DNA of 64,000 bases from Ovis canadensis (GCF_042477335.2 NC_091247.1:43206501-43270500), one strand, 5' to 3'; shown: positions 10,530-22,869, numbered from the stretch's first letter. Translations and numbers: made by a program. Notes: generated by a model not told the origin, from the letters alone.

Positions 10530-11160
10530 CTACAGTTTCTACTGACTGAGCTGGTTCCGCTCAGCCAACAGCTGGGCTTCAGGGCTTCTGCAAGAATCGA
10601 CCAGCAGGGGTCAGCACTATACAAAACCCTGGAGCTTGAGACCTCTTGAGTTGAAACTTTCTTTCCAGGTCAGTCAAGTTGTCCTGGCCTTTAGTTCTCT
10701 CGCTTCACTCTTCAGCCAAACTTTGCTCTGTCATCTCTACCTGCTCCCATGAATATAACATGGACTAGAAGCTTCACTGCTTCCTCACTCATTCAGACAT
10801 GCTATCCTGTCCTTCCTTTCTCCACTAACTCCAGGAACACTCCTTTCTCCTTATTAAGTCCTGCACATCAGTGACCAGCCATCTTCTCTCCAACCTGCTG
10901 TCCCATCCTCTCTTTGATGCCTCATCCAGCTCTGAAATCACTTGTCATCATTGTAATCACGTTTGCAAACACCTTCAACTCTTTCATGATGCCAGACCCC
11001 TGCTTTTAACCCAATAATGATTTCCCATTGCACTTGAAATAAAACACAAAACCCACTACAGAGCCCTAATGCTCCAGCCCTGAGCTGGTACCTCTTCTAC
11101 CTGAATCACCCACCACACCCCCTCAACCATCAACCATCAACCATACTTTCTCCAGATTAA
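10530..11160. other. Old L2-like sequence; otherwise nothing recognised
   Basis: The part at about 10880-11110 resembles an L2 consensus (TTTCCCATTGCACTTGAAAT followed by AAACACAAAACCC near 11043). Divergence is high. No coding frame is convincing. Confidence 0.4.
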
Positions 11161-11164
11161 AAAA

Positions 11165-11285
11165 AAAAATTTATCCTGGAGCATAACTGATTAACAATGT
11201 TGTGTTAGTTTCAGGTATACAGCAAAGTGATTCAGTTATACATGTACATGCAACTATTCTTTTTCAAATTCTTCTTCCATTTAGT
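11165..11285 (-). mobile_element. Ruminant L1 3' UTR fragment
   Basis: A-rich start, then the phrase ACAATGTTGTGTTAGTTTC near 11197, which is the reverse complement of the ruminant L1 3' end. Confidence 0.7.
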
Positions 11286-11639
11286 CAACCATACTTTCAT
11301 TTCCTCCCTCAAACAGTTTGAAAGACATTTTCTTCAAATCCATTCTCTGACAAGGTATTTATTTCCTTTAAAACATAATTTAAAAATTATACCCATATTT
11401 GTGTACTTATTTGACGTTTGTCTTTGACTTGAGACTGTTCACCCAACAAAGGTAGTGACCATATCTGGTTTACATCTTTTATAGAAGTAGTGCCAAGCTT
11501 TTGATGGGTCCACAGAAGATGCTCAATTTGTTGAATTAGAATATCAATCCAGACCTTGATCCCACAAAGACAGGGACACATTGAGGTCCTCTGTTGCTTT
11601 AGGAAAAAAAAATAGCACTTTATTATTTATATAATACTT

Positions 11640-11790
11640 TGTCCTTTAAAGCACTCACATTAATCATTGTAACAACTGCATAAGATAGGTTATACAAGTT
11701 AGATGTGTTATAATTCTCATTTGATAGATGAAGAAAATGAGTTGCAAAGGAAGCGACTAAAATACCAGGGTAAGTACCAAAACCAAAATC
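11640..11790 (-). mobile_element. MIR-like SINE, degraded
   Basis: Contains TTGATAGATGAAGAAAATGA near 11721, a diverged reverse complement of the MIR core. Ends are unclear. Confidence 0.4.
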
Positions 11791-11884
11791 TCTAACTGAC
11801 CCATCTGTACATCTCAACTTTGTGTACATAAATGTTTTGATTCTCAGCCAAACTTGCAGTGGAGAAGGTAGCCTTAACAGTTAA

Positions 11885-12125
11885 ATTCTCAGGCTCTAAG
11901 AATAGGTTGTTAAGGTTCCAAACCGATATCCAGTACTGAACCTGCTGTGTGACTGTGGGCAAGTTACTTAACTTCCCCGAGCTTCCATTTCTCCATTTCT
12001 AAACTAGAAACAGCAATATCTATCTGAGGAAGTTGTGGTGAGGTTTTCATATATATGTATAAGATATACATACACACGTAGTGCTGAACACGGAATGTGG
12101 GAAGCATTCAAGCAAAGTCATTATT
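11885..12125 (+). mobile_element. MIR SINE
   Basis: Sense MIR core GACTGTGGGCAAGTTACTTA at 11951 and following pyrimidine-rich text (CATTTCTCCATTTCTAAA), with a diverged 3' half. It includes a small TA/CA-rich stretch at 12047-12078. Confidence 0.7.
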
Positions 12126-12129
12126 TGTG

Positions 12130-13110
12130 AAAGTCTTTTGAGAATAATGATTATGTTTCATACTTCTTGGTAACTAACATGGAGTACAAAGCCTTTAAAA
12201 GTGATATTTAATTCAAATGTTTGACATGAAATTCTGACAACATTGGGATTTGTTTTCTTAAATTTACCCCTATCTCTGAATACTGTTGCCTTTGAGGAAT
12301 AAAAAAAAGTGTTATATGTGTAACCAAACTGATGGTTTGGCCACTTCCAAGTGCATACCCTTTAAAAAGACCTGATAATTAGGAGCAGACTTCTAGATGC
12401 CTGTTTTCTCTTAGTTCAGTTATTTTAAAGTCCATTTTCTTGTCTTTCTTTGAAAGAGTTTATCTGATACAACTTGCATCTTCAAACCCCCTTTATCTTG
12501 GAATGGGTTATATTCCATAGCCATGGCCGTTACTGTGAATTGATCTAACAATGCACTGAGCAAATGGGGTAGTCTTCACCCTCCCCACCCCTCATAGTAT
12601 TGGCTAGAAAATTATAGAGTAAGAGGCAAGGTAGGTAGGTCAGTTCTCTTTATAATGGTATTCTAAAGAAGCTTATTAGGAAAGTCGCATGCCATTTAAA
12701 AAATTGCTTCAGGCAGGATAAAATGATAGTTTAAAAATAAGCCTATAGGAGAGAAGCAAAGGTCATGACATTTGATTTAATTTGGTTGGTCCTTTTAAAA
12801 ATGTGTAGTGCTATAATATTTTTTTCGGCTGCAGTTTTTACTATAAATATATAGGAATAATAGCCCATAATGAATGAATCTTGTGAAACACACCAGTGAA
12901 AATTTAAATGGAGGTTTCCTGTAAAACTAACACAAATGACTAATGGGCTTCGATCTGTTAGGACAGACTAACATGTTTTGTTTAATTATGTATGATGATG
13001 CCCCTTCCTCTCTATCTTTGTCATCATTCATGAACATTTTTTACAGTGAATCTTTCTTTAAAAAACAAACAAAAAACCTCATCAGACAAGAGATCTGCTG
13101 GCACCTAAAA
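12130..13110. other. No gene or named repeat recognised
   Basis: AT-rich unique-looking sequence. No long coding frame on either strand and no motif I recognise. Confidence 0.5.
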
Positions 13111-13114
13111 AAAT

Positions 13115-13240
13115 TTTTTTAAATTAATTTTGGTTGCACTGCATGGCATGCAGAATCTTCGTTCCGAACCAGGGATTGAACCCACACCCTCTGTTGTGGA
13201 AGCACAGAGCCTTAACCAATAAACCACTAGGGAAGTCCCC
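13115..13240 (-). mobile_element. CHR-type SINE
   Basis: Reverse tRNA-type SINE: A/T-rich tail at 13115, reverse B box in GGGATTGAACCC near 13173, and head complement CCACTAGGGAAGTCC at 13226. Confidence 0.8.
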
Positions 13241-13599
13241 ACTGATTAACATTTTTACCTAGCTCCCTGGGGTTATGAATCGCAGTAAAATTTTGTTTAA
13301 AATACAGCAAAACCTTCTTGTTTCTTTTTTATGGAATTCAGTGAATTATGAACAGCATAGAATAGAACAATCTCCATCTTAATGTTCAAGGTTTTAAAGC
13401 AGTAAAGTCCAATGTTATTTCAGTTTAGCTGAAAAACTACAAATTAGTTAGCTTCAACAGGTGGAACACTCATCTTCCTGCCTGGTTTCAGAGAAAGTAC
13501 CTTTTTCTCCTTTGAATAAAGTGTTTTAATTGTCAGAAATCAATAGATTTTGAGAACATATGGTTTCTTCAAGGAGGCTGTTGGGGCCTAATTCTTAAG

Positions 13600-13665
13600 G
13601 TGGCAGGTATTGGAGTCAGATTGCCTGGATTTTAATCCACAATGTAGGAAATGAACTTGGTGCCA
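13600..13665 (+). mobile_element. MIR-like 5' fragment
   Basis: GGAGTCAGATTGCCTGGATT at 13612 is close to the MIR 5' region. The rest of the element is not recognisable. Confidence 0.4.
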
Positions 13666-14257
13666 TGGTGGTTTCAAGCATCCTACAAGGCAAGCTGACC
13701 TAGACCATGTTGTCAGGCAGACAGACACTGATCAATTTGCTGTTGTTGTTCAGTTGCTGTTGTGCCTGACTCTTTGCCACCCCGTGGACTGCAGCACACC
13801 AGGTCTCCTTGTCCCTCACTATCTCCCGGGATTTGCCCAAGTTCATGTCCGTTGAATCAGTGATGAATATTCAGGGTTGATTTCCTTTAGGATTGACTGG
13901 TTTGATCTTGCTGTCCAAAGGACTCCCAAGAGTCCTTTCCAGCACCTTAATTCAAAAGCATCAATTCTACGGTGCTCAGCCTTCTTTATGGTCCAACTCT
14001 CACATCTGTGCATGACTGGTGGAAAGACCATAGCCTGGACTGTATGAACCTTTGTTGGCAAAGTGATGTCTTTGCTTTTTAATATGCTGTCTAGGTTTGT
14101 CATAGCTTCCCTTCCAAGAAGCGTCTTCGAGTTTCATGGCTGCAGTTACCATACACAGTGATTTTGGAGCCCAAGAAAGGAAAATCTGTCACTGCTTCTT
14201 CTTTTTCCCCTTCTATTACCCATGAAGTGATAGAACCAGAGGCCATGATTAGGTTTT

Positions 14258-14272
14258 TGAATGTTGAGTCTT
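14258..14272. repeat. Left target-site duplication of the RPS23 retrocopy
   Basis: TGAATGTTGAGTCTT, repeated exactly at 14793-14807. Both copies belong to the host BovB sequence. Confidence 0.9.
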
Positions 14273-14807
<535 letters not shown>

Positions 14808-14939
14808 AAACCAGTTTTTTCACTCTCTTCTTTCACCCCCACAAGATCCTCTTTAGTTCCTCTTTGCTTTCTGCCATTAAAATGGTGTCATCTTCATATC
14901 TGAGGTTGCTGATGTTTCTCCTGGCAATCTTGATCAAAT

Positions 14940-15357
14940 AAAGATGCTCAAATCACAGTTTGTTGAACTACCTTAAAACATACAGCTAGAAGCAAGGGGA
15001 TAAGAGATAAGATAGGCTGAAGACATTTGGGAATAGGTCGAGCCAAGTGGGGGACCACACTCTCTGAATCCTGGGTCATGCAAGGTTCAGATGGGTGTTC
15101 TCTCTCACTCTGCTATATCAGTCTTTCCTGATGTTGGTGTGATTACAGAGGCCAAAGTTAAGACTGAACAAGGGTGCTCAGCAGGAAGGTACCTGAAAGC
15201 GAACACACTTATTTTTTTGGAGAGAAGAAGCTGGGATAAGAACTTCTGGCCATAGGTTGGAGTTTGCCAATCAGCCTGTTGAGTAGCAGTGGAGTTTATC
15301 TGCTCTTGGACCAAGCACATGTGGAGCCAGAGTGGGACTGTAATGAGCTTCACCAAC
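14940..15357. other. No gene recognised
   Basis: Mixed sequence between the BovB and a Bov-tA. A 125-codon minus frame (15105-15482) runs into the SINE and has no recognisable domain. Confidence 0.4.
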
Positions 15358-15366
15358 GGGTGCCTG

Positions 15367-15574
15367 GGGCTTCTCTGATGGCTCAACGGTAAAGAATCCG
15401 CTTGCAGTACAGGAGACACAGGAGATGTGGGTTCAATCCCTGGATCAGGAAGATTCCCGTGGAGGAGGAAATGGCAACCCACTCCATTATTCTTGCCTGA
15501 AATGTCTCATGAACAGAGGAGCCTGGCGGGCTACAGTCCATGGGGTTGCGAAGAGTTGCATATGACTAAGCAAT
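15367..15574 (+). mobile_element. Bov-tA SINE
   Basis: Sense Bov-tA with B-box-like GGTTCAATCCC at 15430. GGGTGCCTG at 15358-15366 and 15575-15583 is the target duplication. Confidence 0.88.
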
Positions 15575-15583
15575 GGGTGCCTG

Positions 15584-16300
15584 ATTTTGGAGACGATATT
15601 AAGGTATGACAAAAGAGATCATGGTAATATTTAGAAAAAATGTTTAAGAGATATAGGTTCAAAGCAAAGCAGGAGAGCTTGAAGGTACTATTTTAAAGCT
15701 CTTAGGGATAGTAGAGAAGTTGCCTTATGTTTCTGCTTCCTGGTTGTAAATCTGCATTAGCAATTCACAAGGTGAGATATTAGGGGTGCTCTCCAGCAAT
15801 AGAATCCTGGGGATTTTCCTAATATTCCAAGGGGTTGAGGGAGTGGGAGGCAGGGGTTCAGGGTTGTAGGAAACACCACCACAATGATTTCATGGTGTCA
15901 TGAACAAACATGCTTTGAAAAGTCACAGTTGAACAAGTTTAAATTGGAGTTTTCATTATAGGACAACTTTATGGCACCAAAACTATGGATATTAATCAGG
16001 CCTAATCTATTGAAAAACAAAGCATTGCTTTTAATAGACACTCCTACTTCTGAAAATCCCAGTGCATCCAGGCAATATATTTCAGCTTAATGAGACTGTT
16101 AGTAGGAGATTTAGAATGTGAAACCTCTGATAAGAATGTGATATGCAAATTGGGAAATAAGAAAAATATTTTTAAGCTTTTTATTTATAAGATATCATGT
16201 AAAAACATTTAAACATACACAAAGCTATCATCTAACACAATTATTTTTAAGTTTTGTGTTGCCTTTTACTTACATAGATAATTCTTAAAGAATTATCGTA
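15584..16300. other. No gene recognised
   Basis: AT-rich sequence without a convincing frame or named repeat. Confidence 0.45.
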
Positions 16301-16745
16301 TTTTTCTATTTTGTTTTCCTTCTTCATGTTTGCAAGTCTTCCTAATTATTATTTTAACACCTCTTATTTCACTCAGTTGATGTTTCATAATTTTCTAAGA
16401 TATTCTAACGTTGAACGTGTGCTGAGTTCCTCTCATGTCTGATTCTTATGAACGGTAGCCCACCAGGCTCCTCTGCCCATGGAATTTTCCAGGCAGGAAT
16501 ACCGGAGTGGGTTGCTATTTCCTCCTCCAGGGGATCTTCCCAACCCAGGGATTGAACCCACATCTCTTGAGTCTCCTGCATTGGCAGGTGGATTCTTTAC
16601 CACTAGCACCACCTGAGAAGCCATAACACTGGATATTTAGGCTATTTTCAATTTTTAAAATATATCACAGTCAGTGCTATAAGGAAAAGCTGTACCAGTG
16701 ATTGTTTTTGCTTTGCTTAAATATTTTCTCTGGGATGAATTTTTA
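16300..16745 (-). mobile_element. Diverged L1 3' fragment with a Bov-tA inside
   Basis: Text on both sides of the SINE at 16423-16622 (for example GGATATTTAGGCTATTTTCA at 16630) fits a reversed, diverged L1 3' UTR. Borders are uncertain. Confidence 0.4.
16423..16622 (-). mobile_element. Bov-tA SINE
   Basis: Reverse Bov-tA, with tRNA-like head complement CACCACCTGAGAAGCC at its right end. Confidence 0.87.
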
Positions 16746-16755
16746 CAACCCAAAT

Positions 16756-17214
16756 TGAGACAGGCTGGGACCCGGGACCTTTTAAAACTGCAGTGCTCAT
16801 ACCTAGACAACCGTTTCTTCAAATAACAGAAAACAAAGAAACTACAAGCGACTAAAACTAACTGCATGCATGCTCAGCTGGGGCAGATTAGGACAAGATA
16901 CAAAAAGGCCAAAACCCAACTGCCACTTCCGAGGTGCCAGGAGCGGGAGCAGGGTACTGCACGTGATCCCTGCACACAGCACCATAAGGGGCTGGGCAGA
17001 CCACCTAAGCCACCCTCCACCCACACTGATCTCACTGCCCTTCAGCGACCTCAGTTCCCTTCAGGAACCAGCTCCACTCCGCTCCTCAGCCCACCCCCAC
17101 CCGGCCTCAGGGAGTAAGCAAGGGAACCAGTCCTAATAAAACCTTGCCTGAATTCCTCATCAGGCCTCTTATCAATTTCTGTTGACTAGAGAGCCCATGA
17201 ACCCCCGTCAATAA
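16756..17214 (+). mobile_element. Solo LTR of an endogenous retrovirus (BTLTR1-like)
   Basis: About 460 bp starting TGAGACAGG, with CpG-rich U3 text, a polyadenylation signal AATAAAACC at 17135 and a U5 that ends near 17214. The flanks CCAAAT (16750-16755) and CCAAAT (17215-17220) form a 5-6 bp duplication, with one base ambiguous at the 3' end. No internal retroviral sequence lies next to it, so it is the product of recombination between two LTRs. It resembles my memory of bovine BTLTR1. Frames of 83-88 codons here are chance frames. Confidence 0.7.
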
Positions 17215-17220
17215 CCAAAT

Positions 17221-17628
17221 TACCATAAAATGGTAGGAGCTTCTACTTTTGCTTTCTGTGGTCTTACTGCTTCCAAAAGAGTTCTATCACTACATCGTTG
17301 ATGAGATATAAAAATTAGGTAATAACTTCTTATCTATTTCAAAATGCCTATCTAGACTCCTTTAAAAAACATTGTACACATATATGAATCTGAAAGTCGA
17401 CCCTTGAAAAGCAGATATAACAGTAACAAAAAACAGGAATTCGCATTTGCCTAAGTGTTAAAGAAAAAAAAAACATTTCAGAAAGTAATTAAATGATAAA
17501 TTGTAAATTTTCTTCTTTCTTTGAAATTCTTGCTAAAAATATTATTAAAAATCACTCGACATATTCAGCAAGTGGGCAGCAAGGACATCAGTTCTGTAAA
17601 ATATATCTTTTCTTTAGAAATAAGAACA
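17221..17628. other. No gene recognised
   Basis: AT-rich sequence between the solo LTR and a CHR SINE. Nothing is identifiable. Confidence 0.45.
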
Positions 17629-17637
17629 CTAATGATT

Positions 17638-17841
17638 TATATCCTATTTTGGCTGTGCTGGCTCTTTCTTGCAGTGTAGAGGGCAGTCTCCGTAGTTGTG
17701 GCCTGTGGACTTCTCCAGTTGCAGTGCAAGGTCTTAGTTGCCCTGCGATGTGTGGGATCTTAGTTCTCCCACCAGGGATCAAACCCACGTCCCCTGAATT
17801 GGGAAGGTGAATTCTTAACCACTGGACCAACAGGTAAGTCT
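17638..17841 (-). mobile_element. CHR-type SINE
   Basis: Reverse CHR with head complement CCACTGGACCAACAGG near 17819. CTAATGATT at 17629-17637 and 17842-17850 is a 9-bp duplication. Confidence 0.85.
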
Positions 17842-17999
17842 CTAATGATTCAATTGAACAGCTCACCGTCCTTCTCGTAGCTTCATTTTATAAAAATGTT
17901 AGAATTCTTTCTCCCCAAACAACCAGTTTTGTATCCTAATTCATCCCTTTACATTCTGGGGTTATATAAAGATGATTCATTATACATAAGAAATAGTTT

Positions 18000-18925
18000 A
18001 TATTACTTTTTAATTGAAGTGTAATGATCACAAGGAAACATGCACAGATATGAAGAGTGCATTTTGTGTGTATGCCCACACGCACAAAATGCACAGATAT
18101 GAAGTGTATATTTTAATCAGTTTCGACAAGCACATCAACCTGCATAAACCACACCCTAAAACCCAGAGAGCTACTGGTGCCTCCTTCTAGTCAATCCTCT
18201 CCAGAAACAATCTGTTCTGATTTCTTTCATCATGGATTAACTTCATATGTTGCAGAACTTTACATAAATACGCTCATTCAGTGTGTACACTTGTGCTTGT
18301 CTCTTTGGCTCAGCATCTTTTTGAAATTCATTCATATTGTTGTGTGTTATCAGTATTCCATTCCTTTTCATTGCTGGGTAGTATTTCACCCAGCAATATA
18401 CTTTATTGCTTTGTTTATCCATTCTTCTGTTAATAGATATTTTTTAAAGTAATTTTAAAAATTTATTTTTGGCTATGCTGGGTCTTCGTTGCTGTGCACA
18501 CTCTTTCTCTAGCTGTGGAGAGTGGGGGCTACTCTCAAATTGCAGCTCGTGGGCTTCTTATTGCAGTGACTTCCCTTGTTGCTGAGCATGGGCTCTAGGG
18601 CTCGGGAGCTTCCGTACTTGTGACTTCTGGGCTCTAAAGCACAGGCTCAATAGTTGTAGTGCACAGGCTTAGTTGCTCCAAGACATGCTTGATCAAGGAT
18701 CAAACCTGCATTGGCAGGTGGATTCTTTGCCATGGAGCCACTAGGGAAGACCTTGTTAATAAATATTTAGGTTATTTCCAATGTTCCACTATTATAAATA
18801 AAGCTACTATGAATATTCATAGACAACTCATTTTGTAAACATGTTTTTATCTCTTTTAAGTCAATTCCTACAAGCAGAAATAGTTGGGTAGTGGGTCATG
18901 CTATGTTTAACTTGATGAGAAAATG
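18000..18925 (-). mobile_element. L1 3' UTR, antisense, split by a CHR SINE
   Basis: Diverged reversed L1 3' UTR (phrases GCTGGGTAGTATTTCACCCA at 18374 and ATTATAAATAAAGC at 18790). The SINE at 18443-18754 divides it. Confidence 0.65.
18443..18754 (-). mobile_element. CHR-type SINE, long form
   Basis: Reverse tRNA-derived SINE with tail at the left. GTTAATAGATATTT at 18429-18442 and GTTAATAAATATTT at 18755-18768 form a 14-bp duplication with one mismatch. Confidence 0.88.
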
Positions 18926-18929
18926 ATTA

Positions 18930-19360
18930 ACTCTGACAAATAAGAAAAATATAAACATATAGAAAAATAGGAGAAAGACTTGAACAAATTTTACAAAAGA
19001 AGAGATCCAAATGGTCAATAAATATATGAAAATATCAGTTATCACAGGAAAGCAATTTAAAATGCATTTACCACAGTGACTAAGGTAAAAAGATGGAAAA
19101 TACCTAGTATTAGTGAGCAGATGGAATGACTAGAAAGAACTTGCATACACTACTGGTGTTGAGTGACAGAAATCAGACACAAAAGGTGCTTTCTTTATGA
19201 TTTTATTTACACAAAGTACAAAACCAGTCAAAACTAATCTATGAGTTTGAAGTCAGCATAGAAATTATCTCTCTGTGTGAGTTATGGTAGTGACTGAAAG
19301 GGAACACAAGGACACTTGGAATAGTGGTTTAGTTCAAGAAAACTCAGTGAACTCTGTACT
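18930..19360 (+). mobile_element. L1 3' end, sense, diverged
   Basis: GACTTGAACAAATTTTACAA at 18979 and the run to 19290 follow the sense L1 3' region. It is opposite in orientation to the L1 just upstream. Confidence 0.55.
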
Positions 19361-19365
19361 TACTA

Positions 19366-19835
19366 CACATGCGTTTTTTGGGAGATATTACAGATCTGGT
19401 TCCAGACTCCTGCAATAAAGCAAATATTGAAATAAAAAGTGTATAACATGATTTTTTTTGGTTTCTCAGTGCATGTAAAACTTAACTGAAGTCTATTAAG
19501 TGTGCAATAGAATTATGCCTAGAAAAACAATGTATATACCTTAACTTAATAACAATTTATTGCTAAAAATACTAATTATCATTTGAGCCTTCAGCAAATC
19601 ATAGTAGTAACATCAAAGATCACTGATCACCATAATAAATAAATTAATAAAGAAAAAGTCTGAAATATTGCAAGAATTACCAAATGTGACATGGAGACAC
19701 AAAGCAAGCAAAAAGTCCCAATAAATTTGAAAAAATAGCCCCAAGAGACTTGCTTGACACAAGCCTTCAATTTGTAAAAAACACAATATCTGCAATGTAC
19801 AACAAAGTGAAGTGAAATAAAACAAGTTATGCCTG
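19366..19835 (+). mobile_element. Tigger1/MER2-like non-autonomous DNA transposon
   Basis: Left terminal repeat region GGAGATATTACAGATCTGG near 19381 mirrors the right end …GTTATGCCTG at 19826-19835, as in Tigger1 inverted repeats. A TA lies at each side. There is no transposase frame; at 470 bp it is an internally deleted copy. Confidence 0.7.
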
Positions 19836-19849
19836 TATACATAGTATAA

Positions 19850-20776
19850 TTCAATAAAAATTAAAAAAAATAGACCATAACTCAATACCACCACATTCCC
19901 ACCAGAATGGCTAAAATTAATAAGACAGAAAATACTAAGCTCACAAAGATATACAGCAATAAAAATAGTCATACAATCCCTTTGGAAAACTGGTGATATT
20001 TACTAACTTTAAAAATATGTATACTTGTGTGTATATAAAGTGAAGTGAAGTCGCTCAGTCATGTTCGACTCTTTGTGACCCCATGGACTGTAGTCTATCA
20101 GGCTCCTCCATCCATGGGATTTTCCAGGCAAGAGTGCTGGAGTGGATTGCCATTTCCTTCTCCAGGACATCTTCTCAACCCAGGAATCGAACCCGGGTCT
20201 CCCACATTGCAGGCAGACGCTTTACCATCTGAGCCACCAGGGAAGTGTGTATATGCAATTGTATGTATATTACCCTGCACTTCCATTCCTAGCGATACAT
20301 GCTCAAAAGAAATGTATATTTTAAGAAATGTTCAAAGCAGCAGTATCCATAATAATCCAAAGCTGGAAATCACCCCAATACCCATCAATGATAGAAAAGG
20401 TAAATTGTGGTGTGCACCTGCCACCCAACACCACGCGTCAATGAGAATGAACAAACTCCTGGTGCATGCAACAGCATAGGCGAACTTCACAAACTTAAAA
20501 GCTGAGACTCCAGATTTCAAAACATGGGATTCCATCTACAGAAGGTTCAAAAACAGGTGAAACTAATCTATGATGTCAGAGGGAGGCTGTGATTAACTTA
20601 GGGGGCTTTGTGACTGGTAGCAGACATGAGGGCTCTTGGGGTGGTGATAATGTTCCGTTTTATGTTCTATGAACATTACACAAGAATGTGAAGTTTTCAA
20701 AATTCACCAAGCTAAGCATTAATGGTCTGTTCTGTGTACTTTTCTGTATGTATATTACACATCAATAAAAACTGAC
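19850..20776 (+). mobile_element. L1 3' end, sense, split by a Bov-tA
   Basis: Sense L1 3' region ending at ACACATCAATAAAAACTGAC near 20776. The phrase CCATAATAATCCAAAGCTGG (20348) is typical. Bov-tA 20037-20244 interrupts it. Confidence 0.75.
20037..20244 (-). mobile_element. Bov-tA SINE
   Basis: Reverse Bov-tA; the reversed B box lies within GAATCGAACCCGGGT at 20185. GTGTGTATAT at 20027-20036 and 20245-20254 is a 10-bp duplication. A 144-codon plus frame (20045-20479) simply crosses the SINE and the L1. Confidence 0.9.
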
Positions 20777-21310
20777 TCTAAAAAGGCCCTCAGATCTGAG
20801 ATCCAATCTGATCTAACCTTACGCACATGCTATCTTCTGTCTCTGGGTCACTAGTTTTTCCTTTTCAAGGTTATCAGAAACAGTACTATCAAAAAGGGAC
20901 GTTCTTTTGCTCCTTGTGGCACTGTAAGCATAATACATACGTGTGTTCTAGAACAGTCTAGGGGCACAACATTAAGCCATTGAGCCAATCATCAATGTGT
21001 AAAAGCTGACTAGTTTAGAAAAACAGAAAAAAAAATGCAGTATAGAGGTGGCATATGGTATCTACCCTAGTTAGATAAATCATTAACCTGGGTGCTCTGT
21101 GGTACAGGGTATTTGACTAACCTTGCAAACTAAGGCAGGCAGCGAAAGTAAGGACACTGTGGCCATCTTTCTGTCTCAAGAAACCAGGGAGGAGAGCTAA
21201 GTCGGTAAGGCATTCCAAGCTACTGGCGTCTCAGTCCAGTTGTTGGTTCTCTCACTAAATTTGCTTCCCTCTAATCTGTAAGGGAAAAAAACACCTTCAA
21301 GAAAGGTTTT
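20777..21310. other. No gene recognised
   Basis: Unique-looking sequence. No convincing frame. Confidence 0.45.
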
Positions 21311-21314
21311 TAGG

Positions 21315-21485
21315 TCCTGCTGTATAACACAGGGGACAATAGTTGATATCTTTGATAAGCCATAATGGAAAAGAATATTTTAAAAGGTATATCTATGTGC
21401 ATTAATATAACTGAGTCCCTCTGCTGCACAGCAGACATTGGCACAAAAATTGTATATCAACTAAGTTCAATAAAAAATTAAAGTA
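21315..21485 (+). mobile_element. Ruminant L1 3' UTR
   Basis: CTGCTGTATAACACAGGGGA at 21327 through ATCAACTAAGTTCAATAAAA at 21457, ending in an A-rich tail. It is a 5'-truncated sense insertion. Confidence 0.75.
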
Positions 21486-22365
21486 AAAAAGAAAAAAGAA
21501 AGAATTTTTAAAGGATGTAAAGGAAAGTCCAAACGAAATATCCCTTCCCCGCCTCAATAAATCCATGGGAAACTTTCTTGGAGAGTTGAATGGGTTGTTG
21601 ATTTATCTACTGCCAAAGACTGAAAAATAACCTAAGGAAAGTTTAAGTGATTTACCTTTCCCAGAACTAACTTCCCCCTCCCTTTCAGAAAGCAGTTTCT
21701 GTGTCAACTTCTTGCTGAGCAGCAGCTGCAATGAATACGGATCATTGCAGGGATGTGTGCTTACTCAGCCGGAGGGGGGCGCGCAGGAACGTTACGGACA
21801 ATTTGAACGGAATCAAATAGTTTCTGTTTATTATCCCACTGTGGCTGCCAGATTAAACTATCTGAAGTAAGCCAGGACTGCCTCAAAAACTTGGACCAGC
21901 TCCCCACCGCTTAATAAAATAAGCCCAAACTCTGTATTCTTCAAAGTTCGTTCAAGGTGACTGTTTCAGCGAAAGGTGTTGGTGCATTTCTGTCCTTGTT
22001 GGGAAAGTATGAAGTCAAACATGGTATATTGTAGGCGTCTGAGTAGTGGGAGCAACGACGATTTTGTTCAGTCGCCTCACTTCCTCCATCCTGTTTCGGT
22101 GTTAAAAAGGCATTGCTCTTGAGGGAGAACAAAGCAGAGAGTCAGCACTGGTAAAGAAATAGTGAACGCCAAAAATGGCTTTCTCTGGTATTTAAATATA
22201 AGTAATTGTTTTCAGCTATTCTCAGTATTCAAAGCTGGGTCTTGTGATTACCTGTAAAGAAACTACGATAGTTTCAGGACTACCGCATTTTTCAAGTACC
22301 ACTGGAAAAAACTCACGAATTAAAAAGTCCTCATCTGATTTCATCTTATCAAAATGGTTAATGTC
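21486..22365. other. Unique sequence with a CpG-retaining core (21730-22170)
   Basis: Not recognisable as a repeat. Between 21730 and 22170 there are roughly sixteen CpG pairs, including GGGGGGCGCGCAGGAACG at 21775, in otherwise CpG-poor DNA. A 63-codon minus frame at 21941-22132 has no domain I know. It could be a conserved non-coding element or an old exon; neither can be shown from one sequence. Confidence 0.3.
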
Positions 22366-22368
22366 TCT

Positions 22369-22568
22369 CAACTTCCTGGTAGCTCAGACGGTAAAGAATC
22401 CGCCTGCAATGCGGGAGATCTTGGTTTGCTCTGAGTTGGGAAGATCCCCTGAAGAAGGAAAGGACTACCCACTCCAGTATTCTTGCCTGGAGAATTCCAT
22501 GGACAGAAGATCCTGGTGGGTTAGAGTCCATGGGGTTGCAAAGAGCTGGTCGAGACTGAGCGACTTTC
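22369..22568 (+). mobile_element. Bov-tA SINE
   Basis: Sense Bov-tA from CTTCCTGGTAGCTCAG to GAGCGACTTTC. The B box is disrupted around 22410. Confidence 0.85.
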
Positions 22569-22869
22569 AACCTCCTGCTAGCAAAATATCAAATGCTAGG
22601 CTAGCTGCTGGACTAATTATTTTTAGTTGTATATATATTGTGTTCTCAATTGTATAGGAAAGATTCGAAGACAAAGTGGTTCCAGTTTAGCTTTTCAAGA
22701 GTTTTTCAAACTCTCTCCCTGTCCAATCCAGGGTATCCATACGTGTCCCATGTGTTGTCTGAAACCATGGTGCTTGCAAATAAACAGCAATAGAAAAAAA
22801 TAAAATAATGAACACTAGAAACAAATAGGAGAGTATATTTGTATAACCTTGTGGATAGGGAGGTCTTTC

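Noticed and set aside
16866-17136. Proline-rich ORFs of 83-88 codons
   Set aside because: Lie entirely within the solo LTR U3/R region in overlapping phases.
20045-20479. 144-codon plus-strand ORF
   Set aside because: Translation of a reversed Bov-tA continuing into L1 3' UTR.
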